A stretch of 6,393 nucleotides of DNA from Oscillospiraceae bacterium. Its GTDB lineage: Bacteria > Bacillota > Clostridia > Oscillospirales > Oscillospiraceae. The stretch covers positions 1 to 6,393 of the forward strand of contig JAIEIQ010000006.1 of assembly GCA_029065305.1 (NCBI GenBank), written 5' to 3'. The notes under the pieces were generated by a model. It worked only from the letters and a program-made list of their open reading frames with translations. It had not been told where the DNA came from and did no database searches. Both the position numbers and the translations under genes were made by a program. Below are positions 1-4,953 of the stretch, in pieces; position 1 is the first letter of the stretch; every line of letters begins with the position of its first letter.

Positions 1-135
1 GATCTGGGGGCGGATCTGACCCTGGCGGAGACGTTTTTGCGGATGGGGATCGACGAGCTGTCCGTGCCGCCGGCGGCGGTGCTGCCCCTGCGCAAGCGGA
101 TCCGGGGGATGGATTTGAGCAGGAAAAAAGGGTGA
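1..135 (+). CDS. PEP-utilising enzyme, PtsI-like (C-terminal fragment)
   Basis: Only the last 44 codons are in the window, so the start lies upstream. They carry the signature of the C-terminal end of the PEP-binding TIM barrel of phosphotransferase system Enzyme I: an acidic 'GADLTLAETFLRMG' stretch followed by 'IDELSVPPAAVLPLRK'. This corresponds to the 'LLGMGLDEFSMS' segment of E. coli PtsI. In the family, Enzyme I takes phosphate from PEP and passes it to HPr in the cytoplasm to drive sugar uptake. The protein ends soon after this motif (about 22 residues), as is common for shorter Firmicute Enzyme I proteins. The active-site histidine region is outside the window, so other PEP-utilising paralogues cannot be excluded. 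The TGA stop lies inside the left arm of the terminator hairpin. No downstream + strand gene follows, so it is the end of its transcription unit. Confidence 0.72.
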   Translation, partial: DLGADLTLAETFLRMGIDELSVPPAAVLPLRKRIRGMDLSRKKG

Positions 136-160
136 GGGCATGGGCCCTCACCCCTTTTTT
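124..160. terminator. Bidirectional rho-independent terminator
   Basis: A perfect 10-bp GC-rich stem, GGGTGAGGGC (130-139) with GCCCTCACCC (144-153), closes a 4-nt loop. It is flanked by six A on the left (124-129) and six T on the right (155-160). Each strand therefore reads as hairpin plus U-tract. It can end the PtsI-like transcript on the + strand and the M20/membrane-protein operon on the minus strand, whose last stop codon is 11 nt away at 172. The left arm contains the stop codon of the PtsI-like gene. Confidence 0.93.
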
Positions 161-171
161 GTTCGCTTGGA

Positions 172-915
172 CTATTTGCTCTCCCTCGTGTTGGGCAGCA
201 CCTTCACAATCCCCTTCTTCCAAAGAATCCTCGCGCAGAGGATGGACAGGGGAATCATCACCAGCAGCAGGAAGCCCGCCATGCCGGAGGAGGCAATCCC
301 CATAATAGCCAGAATGGAGACCAGAATTGCCGGAACCACAATGATCAGCAGCTTGTTTTTCACATAGGTGGGTCCGCTGCCCCGGCCCAGAATCCCCAGG
401 GCCATGCACCCGAAGAGGGCGGGGAGGATGTAGCTGGTGGCGGTGGAGATGGTGGGGTTCTGGAGCACGCCCTGGAGGGGCACCACCAGCAGCAGGCCCA
501 CCGCCAGCACCACGATGGTGACGATGGAGGACACGCAGGTGGAGATCAGGGCGATGGCGTCGCCCTCGGTGGTGTTCTGCTCCACCTTGGCTACCTTCTG
601 GGCCTCCGTGGCGCAGGGAACCTTCAGATTCATCAGGTTCCCCGTGGCGAAGGTCAGGTAGGCCGAGGAGCCCAGAATCGGCGTGTAGCTGCTCACCTCC
701 GCGATGCTGGTGGGCACCATCAGCGCCAGAATGGACACCAGGCCCGGCAGCATCTGCTTAAAGCTGGGCCAGACGCCGTAGACAGTGCACAGGATCATGG
801 GGACGCAGACCGTGTACAGGATAAACAGCAGCATGAAGATCCGGCCGGTCTTGTGGGCCCAGTGGGTAAAGGGGTCGATGGACGCGCCGCTCACGTTCTT
901 TTTCTCGTTGCTCAT
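172..915 (-). CDS. Uncharacterised polytopic membrane protein, partner of DUF5058-like protein
   Basis: This 247-aa protein has a polar N-terminus and about six hydrophobic segments by eye: residues 25-49, 54-71, 121-148, 160-177, 188-208 and 211-231. No signal peptide is needed for such a protein. Between the second and third segments (about 65-118) lies a less hydrophobic stretch with 'VPTSIAEVSSYTPILGSS' and 'GNLMNLKVPC'. It is rich in Ser, Gly and Pro and could be a re-entrant or substrate-contacting region. I do not recognise the family. The gene starts 19 nt after the stop of the DUF5058-like gene, with only a weak GGGG ribosome site, which suggests translational coupling. It is the last gene of the operon and ends just before the bidirectional terminator. 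Inference: with its neighbour it may form a two-subunit transporter for the substrate or product of the M20 hydrolase. Certainty is high for a membrane protein and low for the function. Confidence 0.85.
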   Translation of the reverse strand: MSNEKKNVSGASIDPFTHWAHKTGRIFMLLFILYTVCVPMILCTVYGVWPSFKQMLPGLVSILALMVPTSIAEVSSYTPILGSSAYLTFATGNLMNLKVPCATEAQKVAKVEQNTTEGDAIALISTCVSSIVTIVVLAVGLLLVVPLQGVLQNPTISTATSYILPALFGCMALGILGRGSGPTYVKNKLLIIVVPAILVSILAIMGIASSGMAGFLLLVMIPLSILCARILWKKGIVKVLPNTRESK

Positions 916-934
916 AGCTTGCTACCCCGCTTTC

Positions 935-1645
935 TTAAAACAGTCCAGCCCACAGGACGCTGGAGGCCATGCTTAAAATCAGAACAATCGCCATGGTAAA
1001 ATTGGACAGGACCGGGATCTTCTTGCTGGCAATGCCCAGAATAATTGTCAGCACCATGCTGGTAAACAGGGTCAGGGCGTTGGGCAGATCCTCAAAGACC
1101 AGAATGGGGATATACACCGCGAACATAGCCAGATAGAACACGCCGGCGAAGATCTCGCCCCAGTCGCCCTTGCCGCTCTTGGCCTTCATGATGCTGGTGG
1201 AGTACTTCTCCGCCACGAAGGCTACCATCAGCGGGCCGGTGCACACGCCCAGGGTCATGACAATCATAATGGCCGCGAAGATGGTGGGCTCGGCGGAGAG
1301 AACCCCGGAGAGGGCCACGCCGATGCCCTTGGCGGTGTAGTCCGCCGCCATAATCTCGTAGGACAGGGAGCCAATGACGGACAGCCGCCACCAGGGCCAC
1401 GCCGCCCCCAGGGTCACGGACAGGGTCAGAAAGCCCAGCAGGATAGCCAGGCTGGGCACCAGGGAGGCGGAAATGGTGGCCTTGACCACGTTGGAGATGG
1501 TCTCCCGGCTCATGCCCAGCTCCAGGCACCGCTTCTTCGCCCGGGAGAAGCAGAACAGGGCGAAGGCCACAATAGCTGCCAGACCCAGGGCAATCAGCCC
1601 ATAGAGCAGGGGGCTGTTGGCAAGGGTCGCTCCGGTCATCGTCAT
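935..1645 (-). CDS. DUF5058-like integral membrane protein (putative transporter subunit)
   Basis: This 236-aa protein has about seven hydrophobic segments: residues 12-33, 57-78, 85-108, 120-143, 165-183, 188-206 and 213-233. The start 'ANSPLLYGLIALGL', the basic loop with 'RAKKRCLELGMSRE' and the 'PWWRLSVIGSLSYE' segment resemble my recollection of the DUF5058 family, found in Firmicutes near M20 peptidases. That match is from memory, not a search. The ATG at 1645 has an AGAGG ribosome site 8 nt upstream; a second ATG two codons later is possible. The gene begins 52 nt after the M20 stop codon and is followed after 19 nt by another membrane protein of nearly the same length. Two similar-sized polytopic proteins encoded side by side behind a hydrolase suggest a heteromeric membrane transporter. 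Substrate and energy source are unknown, and no ATP-binding or solute-binding protein gene is present in the window. Confidence 0.82.
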   Translation of the reverse strand: MTMTGATLANSPLLYGLIALGLAAIVAFALFCFSRAKKRCLELGMSRETISNVVKATISASLVPSLAILLGFLTLSVTLGAAWPWWRLSVIGSLSYEIMAADYTAKGIGVALSGVLSAEPTIFAAIMIVMTLGVCTGPLMVAFVAEKYSTSIMKAKSGKGDWGEIFAGVFYLAMFAVYIPILVFEDLPNALTLFTSMVLTIILGIASKKIPVLSNFTMAIVLILSMASSVLWAGLF

Positions 1646-1697
1646 ATACTATACCTCTTTTCTCTCATTGTCTCATCTCTCTCAGGGCTGTCCGAGC

Positions 1698-2909
1698 TCA
1701 GCGGTTGTCCTTCAGCCAGCGGAGGGCGAAATAGGCGTAAGCCGCAGTGCCCTGGCTGAGGACGGTGTCGTCGAAGAGGGCCTTGGGGTGGTGCTGGGGG
1801 TAGGTGCAGCCGTCGCTGGAGCAGCCCGCCCCCAGAAGGAGGCTGATGGTGGGCACCCGCTCGCTGACAAAGGCGAAGTCCTCGCTGCCGCCGCCGACCT
1901 TGTTGACGTTGCCGGTGAGGGGCGGGAGCACCGCCTGGCCCAGCAGCTCGGTGAGATAGTCTCGGGCGGCTTTGGACAGCCCGCCGTCGGCAATCATGGC
2001 CGGGCAGTGGTCCACAAACTCCACCTCCGCCTCCGCCCGGAAGACTTTGGCGGTGTTCTCGGCGATCTCCCTGAGCCGCTTCATCGCGAAGGAGGAGGTC
2101 TCCTCCGCGCTGGCCCGGATGGTGCCCTCAATGAGGGCGGTGTCGGCGATAATGTTGGAGGCGGTGCCGGCCTGGAAGATGCCGGGGGTGATGACCAGGA
2201 ACTCACCGGGGGTCAGCTCCCGGGCGTGGATCTCCTGGAGGTTGAGGTGGATATGGGCGGCGGCAGTGATGGGGTCAATGGACAGCTGGGGCATTGCGCC
2301 GTGCCCGCCCTTGCCCTTTACCCGGATAATAAAGCGGTCGTTGGAGGCGCTGCCGGTGCCGCCCTCGGGAATCATCAGGGCGCCCTTGGGGATGGGGGTG
2401 CCGGTGACGACGTGGAGCATCAGGGCCGCGTCCACCTTGGGGTTCTCCAGCACGCCGTTGGCGATCATATCCCTGGCCCCGCCCAGAGTCTCCTCCGCCG
2501 GCTGGAACATCAGCTTCACCTGGCCCTCCAGTCGGTCCTCATACTGCTTGAGGAGCTTGGCCGCGCCCAGCAGCATGGCGGTGTGCATATCGTGGCCGCA
2601 GGCGTGCATTTTCCCGTCGTGCTCCGAGCGGTAGGGCACGTCGGCCTCCTCCTGAACGGGCAGGGCGTCCATGTCCCCCCGGATGAGGACGGTTTTTCCG
2701 CCGCCTTTGCCCAGCACCACCACCACGCCGCTCTTGCCGCAGTCCACAGGCTCACAGCCCATCTCCGCCAGCCGCTCCTTGACGTAGGCCTTGGTGTAGG
2801 TTAGATCAAAGCTCAGCTCCGGATGGCGGTGCAGATCCCGCCGCCACTTGATCAGCTCCTCGCTGAGCGCCCGGGCGTCCTGCAAAAATTTCGCGTTAAA
2901 CTCTTCCAT
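1698..2909 (-). CDS. M20 family metallo-amidohydrolase (M20D type)
   Basis: This 403-aa cytoplasmic enzyme has the usual length of M20D amidohydrolases (hippurate, IAA-amino acid, N-acetyl-diaminopimelate and p-aminobenzoyl-glutamate hydrolases). They cleave an amide bond to release an amino acid, using two metal ions. Visible motifs are: 'HRHPELSF' at 27-34, 'RGDMDALPVQE' at 77-87, 'HACGHDMHT' at 102-110 with metal ligands Cys104 and His106, 'QPAEE' at 136-140 with the general-base and metal-binding glutamates, His166, the dimerisation-domain 'GGHGAMP' at 201-207, 'EGTIR' at 261-265, 'GGGSEDFAF' at 339-347 and the C-terminal 'HHP' at 373-375. All key residues appear intact. I chose the ATG at 2909 because AGGAG and AAGGA ribosome sites lie just upstream and the protein begins where the family does. 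In-frame codons reach a TTG at 3074, but that part looks non-family. It is the first gene of the operon, followed by two membrane proteins. The exact substrate is not deducible. Confidence 0.94.
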   Translation of the reverse strand: MEEFNAKFLQDARALSEELIKWRRDLHRHPELSFDLTYTKAYVKERLAEMGCEPVDCGKSGVVVVLGKGGGKTVLIRGDMDALPVQEEADVPYRSEHDGKMHACGHDMHTAMLLGAAKLLKQYEDRLEGQVKLMFQPAEETLGGARDMIANGVLENPKVDAALMLHVVTGTPIPKGALMIPEGGTGSASNDRFIIRVKGKGGHGAMPQLSIDPITAAAHIHLNLQEIHARELTPGEFLVITPGIFQAGTASNIIADTALIEGTIRASAEETSSFAMKRLREIAENTAKVFRAEAEVEFVDHCPAMIADGGLSKAARDYLTELLGQAVLPPLTGNVNKVGGGSEDFAFVSERVPTISLLLGAGCSSDGCTYPQHHPKALFDDTVLSQGTAAYAYFALRWLKDNR

Positions 2910-3086
2910 GGCTTCCTTTCTCCTCTCGCGTTCCGTTCTGTTTCTATCAACTGAATCCCGTCTGAAAAGCGCGGCGCTTTCGGGCAGACGGTCGATCCGC
3001 TCCACATCCGGGAGCCGCCGGCGGCTTTGAGAAGCATCGCTCACGTGCCTTTTGCGGCCCCCAAATATTAACAAATTGTGAATATT
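2910..3086 (-). other. Long structured 5' leader of the M20 operon
   Basis: If the promoter at 3093-3121 is correct, the M20 mRNA has a leader of about 175 nt. It holds the 14-bp perfect palindrome AGCCGCCGGCGGCT (3013-3026). It also holds a stem-loop with a 7-bp outer stem (CCGTCTG 2958-2964 with CAGACGG 2985-2991) and a 5-bp inner stem (AAAGC 2966-2970 with GCTTT 2976-2980). I do not recognise a known riboswitch. No terminator-like U-tract follows either hairpin. The leader is open in the M20 frame from a TTG at 3074, but without a ribosome site. Confidence 0.4.
3064..3086. promoter_or_regulatory. 23-bp near-perfect palindrome, candidate operator of the M20 operon
   Basis: AATATT (3064-3069) and AATATT (3081-3086) flank ACAA (3071-3074) and TTGT (3076-3079) around a central A at 3075. 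Ten of the eleven base pairs match; only 3070/3080 does not. The site covers roughly the first 23 transcribed positions of the predicted M20 promoter, a common place for a repressor to bind. The divergently encoded XRE protein is the obvious candidate, but that link is inference. Confidence 0.55.
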
Positions 3087-3092
3087 AAAATA

Positions 3093-3121
3093 AGCTTATC
3101 ACACTAAAGTGGTAAAGTCAA
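3093..3121 (-). promoter_or_regulatory. Predicted sigma-A promoter of the M20 operon
   Basis: On the minus strand a TTGACT -35 (3121-3116) is separated by 17 bp from a weak -10 TAAGCT (3098-3093). TG one base before the -10 gives an extended -10 element. Transcription would start near 3086. The spacer contains the imperfect dyad CACT-AA-AGTG (3102-3111), which could be a further protein-binding site. Confidence 0.5.
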
Positions 3122-3150
3122 CGGAGAATTTTAGAAATCAAAAAGTTTTC

Positions 3151-3177
3151 TGTTTTTGAGGCCGCCTCACAAAAACA
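3151..3177. promoter_or_regulatory. Interrupted palindrome in the divergent promoter region
   Basis: TGTTTTTG (3151-3158) pairs with CAAAAACA (3170-3177). Inside it AGGC (3159-3162) pairs with GCCT (3164-3167), leaving a two-base CA bulge. It sits just upstream of the -35 region of the XRE promoter and between the two divergent promoters. It could be an operator, or a stem-loop separating the two units. It has no U-tract directly following on the + strand, so a terminator is unlikely there. Confidence 0.4.
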
Positions 3178-3178
3178 A

Positions 3179-3207
3179 TGGTATTTCCCCGGATTTTGTG
3201 GTATAAT
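3179..3207 (+). promoter_or_regulatory. Extended -10 promoter of the XRE/Spo0A_C operon
   Basis: A perfect TATAAT (3202-3207) is preceded by TG and one base (3199-3201), a complete extended -10 element. The -35 hexamer at 17 bp (TGGTAT, 3179-3184) is poor, as extended -10 promoters tolerate. Transcription would begin near 3214, about 130 nt before the GTG start. A near-match to a Spo0A box (TATCGAA, 3238-3244, against TGTCGAA) lies in the leader; one such match is weak evidence. Confidence 0.7.
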
Positions 3208-3342
3208 ACAGTAAAATCAGGGATGAAATCCCAGTTTTATCGAAAAAGGGCCTTTGGCCGATAATTCGGGTTGTTTGGCCGTTGTTATTTCATAGCACAT
3301 TGCCCCGGGATGATTTATTCTGGTACTGAGGAGGGGATTTTT

Positions 3343-3852
3343 GTGGGTTCCTGGTACGATTTGTCAAATAATTTGAAATCAATCCGGCGTTTTAAGAATC
3401 TGTCCCAGACCCAGTTCGCCAAGGAGCTCGGCGTTGCCAAGTCTACGCTCCAGAAGCTGGAAAACGAGGAGGATGTGTCTCCCGCCACCCTCAAGCACAT
3501 CGCGGAATATCTCCAGGTTCCCGCTTCCGCGCTGTTCACCGACAACGAGAGGTTTGAAAGCGATATGCTGGCCCTCCGCTTCCTGCGGGGAGAGGGGATG
3601 CTGGTACAGATGCCCCCGGAGAAGCAGGCGGCCTTTCTGCAATCGGCCAGGACGTTCCTGGACGCGCTGGAGGCCTATTGGAAAGGAGCGGGACATGATG
3701 GATCTGGGAACGAGGCTGTACTGCCTGGGCGTAACCCCGAATTACAAGAGCTACCACATGACGGTAGCCGCCGTGAGCCTGGCGGAGGAGAGCCCGGAGT
3801 ACCTGCACCTGGTGACGAAGCTGCTCTACCCGACGGTGGCGAAGCAGTATAA
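3343..3852 (+). CDS. XRE-family helix-turn-helix regulator, 3' end probably frameshifted
   Basis: Residues 9-65 form a Cro/C1-type helix-turn-helix domain: 'LSQTQFAKELGVAKSTLQKLE' covers the two DNA-contacting helices, followed by 'SPATLKHIAEYLQVP'. Residues 70-113 look like a helical tail ('FLQSARTFLDALEAYW') and may serve dimerisation. I chose GTG at 3343 because GAGGAGG stands 8 nt upstream; TTG 3271 and ATG 3310 in the same frame lack a ribosome site. After about residue 114 the reading frame continues into 55 residues rich in Gly, Pro and Glu. They are encoded by the same DNA as the next gene and look like out-of-frame sequence. One extra base near 3670-3690 would end the gene at the TGA at 3696-3698, overlapping the next start as ATGA. 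The real protein is therefore probably about 118 residues. It likely regulates its own operon or the divergent M20 operon. Confidence 0.82.
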   Translation: MGSWYDLSNNLKSIRRFKNLSQTQFAKELGVAKSTLQKLENEEDVSPATLKHIAEYLQVPASALFTDNERFESDMLALRFLRGEGMLVQMPPEKQAAFLQSARTFLDALEAYWKGAGHDGSGNEAVLPGRNPELQELPHDGSRREPGGGEPGVPAPGDEAALPDGGEAV

Positions 3853-4021
3853 GACCACCTGGCAGGCTGTGGAGCGCAACATCCGCTCCGCTGCGGAGCG
3901 GGCCTGGAGCGGGGGTCCGGACAAATTTGAGGAATTGACCGGCCAGCGGCTGGGAAAAAAGCCCACCGCGTCACAGTTTATCGCGATTCTCGCGGCCTGC
4001 GACGCGGCGGACGGAATGTGA
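3695..4021 (+). CDS. Stand-alone Spo0A C-terminal DNA-binding domain protein
   Basis: The 108-aa protein matches the effector domain of the sporulation regulator Spo0A over nearly its full length. It has 'LGVTPNYKSYHM' at 11-22 (Spo0A LGIPAHIKGYQYL), 'VTKLLYPTVAKQYKTT' at 40-55, the recognition-helix segment 'VERNIRSAAERAW' at 59-71 (Spo0A VERAIRHAIEVAW), and the ending 'KPTASQFIAILA' at 89-100 (Spo0A KPTNSEFIAMIA). Spo0A is about 267 residues with an N-terminal phospho-receiver domain; that domain is absent here, so control by phosphorelay is unlikely. The conserved Glu-Arg pair of the recognition helix is present, but the Spo0A Arg before it is replaced (WQAVER against ASRVER), so the DNA site may differ. 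AAGGAG at 3683-3688 stands 6 nt before ATG 3695; ATG 3698 is an alternative. It is co-transcribed with the XRE gene and probably translationally coupled to it. DNA-binding function is inferred from the family. Confidence 0.88.
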   Translation: MMDLGTRLYCLGVTPNYKSYHMTVAAVSLAEESPEYLHLVTKLLYPTVAKQYKTTWQAVERNIRSAAERAWSGGPDKFEELTGQRLGKKPTASQFIAILAACDAADGM

Positions 4022-4030
4022 CAATGGAAG

Positions 4031-4063
4031 GCCCCCGGGGAGTCCGACTCCCCGGGGGCTTTT
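4031..4063 (+). terminator. Rho-independent terminator of the XRE/Spo0A_C operon
   Basis: A 12-bp very GC-rich stem, GCCCCCGGGGAG (4031-4042) with CTCCCCGGGGGC (4048-4059), closes a 5-nt loop and is followed by TTTT. It starts 9 nt after the Spo0A_C stop codon. It also lies downstream of the convergent MerR gene, but on that strand the hairpin is not followed by a proper U-tract. Confidence 0.9.
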
Positions 4064-4066
4064 GCG

Positions 4067-4459
4067 CTATCTGCCGCCGGCGGCGGCGCGGATCCTCCGC
4101 TCCTTCTCCAGGAGGATTTGGTCGTAGCACTCGATTTTCATGCTGAGGCGGTCCAGGGAGCGCTGGATGTCCTCCCGGCGCTGGGTCAGCAGGCGGCGCT
4201 GTTCCTCCAGCAGGGCCTTCCGCTCCTCCACCGTCTCCTCTCCCTGCTGGAAAAGGGCGGAGTATTGAATGAGGGCCTCGATCTGCACTCCGGCGGAGCG
4301 CAGGCACTTGGTCAGCTCGATCCAGCCGCAGGACGCCTCGTCGTAGTCCCGGATGCCGCTCTTGGTCCGGGGCACCCGGGGGATGATGCCCACCCGCTCA
4401 TAGTAGCGCAGGGCGTCGGCGGAGAGACCGTATTTCCTGCTGGCTTCCGCAATGGTCAT
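4067..4459 (-). CDS. MerR-family transcriptional regulator, AdhR-like (intact copy)
   Basis: The 130-aa protein has an N-terminal MerR winged helix: 'MTIAEASRKYGLSADALRYYERVGIIP' is split over the helix-turn-helix and first wing, residues 1-27. Residues 34-56 ('SGIRDYDEASCGW', 'KCLRSAG') complete the domain, and a long coiled coil follows (about 75-125) for dimerisation. It closely resembles Bacillus AdhR, which senses aldehydes through a conserved Cys52; here Cys52 lies at the same place ('KCLRSAG'), with an extra Cys44. ATG 4459 is chosen because the family starts there; a GTG at 4471 is an in-frame alternative. The ribosome site GGGGGTGG lies between the preceding stop codon and the ATG. 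Before the duplication the gene lay 15 nt behind the aldo/keto reductase. Codons 1-45 are inside the duplicated segment; the rest is single copy. It probably activates the reductase promoter, and hence itself. Confidence 0.9.
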   Translation of the reverse strand: MTIAEASRKYGLSADALRYYERVGIIPRVPRTKSGIRDYDEASCGWIELTKCLRSAGVQIEALIQYSALFQQGEETVEERKALLEEQRRLLTQRREDIQRSLDRLSMKIECYDQILLEKERRIRAAAGGR

Positions 4460-4474
4460 ATCTGTTCCCACCCC

Positions 4475-4810
4475 CTATTCACCGAAAAGCCGCGCGGCCT
4501 GGGCCATGTTCTCCACCGCCGGTACCTGGAAGGGGCAGCGGCTCTCGCAGGCCCCGCACTGGACGCAGGCCCCTGCCTTGCTGGGCAGGACGGCGTAGTG
4601 CTCCCGGACAGTCTCGGGGATCTCCCCCTGGGCTCTGGCGAGGTTGAGAAACTTGGTCACCGCGGCCACGTCGATGCCCTGGGGACAGGGGGCGCAGTGG
4701 CCGCAGTACATGCAGTGTCCCTTCCAGGAGATCCTGGGCAGCGCCGCCAGGGCTCCGGCGTAGTCCCGCTCCTCCGGGGAGGCATCCTCATAGGCGGCGC
4801 ACTGCCGCAG
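4475..4810 (-). pseudogene. Duplicated C-terminal fragment of the Fe-S aldo/keto reductase
   Basis: This region is identical to the last 111 codons of the complete reductase gene and keeps its frame and TAG stop, but it lacks the first 271 codons. It encodes both cysteine motifs of the ferredoxin-like tail. At its upstream edge it is joined out of frame to a truncated MerR copy. An internal ATG at 4711 has a chance GGAAGGG seven nt upstream and would give a 78-residue cysteine-rich polypeptide, missing the first cluster cysteine. I regard it as a by-product of the duplication. Confidence 0.88.
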
Positions 4811-4938
4811 GACGCCTCGTCGTAGTCCCGGATGCCGCTCTTGGTCCGGGGCACCCGGGGGATGATGCCCACCCGCTCATAGTAGCGCAGGGCGTCGGCG
4901 GAGAGACCGTATTTCCTGCTGGCTTCCGCAATGGTCAT
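4804..4938 (-). pseudogene. Truncated duplicate of the MerR regulator (codons 1-45)
   Basis: This fragment is identical to the first 45 codons of the intact MerR gene, including the helix-turn-helix and its ribosome site directly behind the reductase stop codon. At the duplication junction (4804) the frame passes into reductase DNA read in a wrong frame. It runs on to a stop at 4657, giving a chimeric product of about 93 residues from this ATG. The product would have a DNA-binding half-domain without the coiled coil, so it is unlikely to dimerise. Its start keeps a normal ribosome site, so some translation is possible. Confidence 0.85.
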
Positions 4939-4953
4939 ATCTGTTCCCACCCC

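Noticed and set aside
1617..2804. 395-codon open frame on the + strand opposite the M20 gene
   Set aside because: It is antisense to a well-conserved gene, its translation is Gly/Ala/Val/Leu-rich without motifs, and such frames are common opposite GC-rich genes.
2910..3074. 55-residue N-terminal extension of the M20 protein from TTG 3074
   Set aside because: It has no ribosome site, it is Arg/Ser-rich and unlike the family, and the ATG at 2909 has strong AGGAG/AAGGA signals.
3220..3238. Hairpin GGGAT-GAA-ATCCC followed by TTTT in the XRE leader
   Set aside because: The five-bp stem is too weak and the T run too short for a convincing attenuator.
3253..3281. Direct repeat TTTGGCCG (3253-3260 and 3274-3281) in the XRE leader
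   Set aside because: Two 8-bp copies are within chance and show no spacing or symmetry that indicates a binding site.
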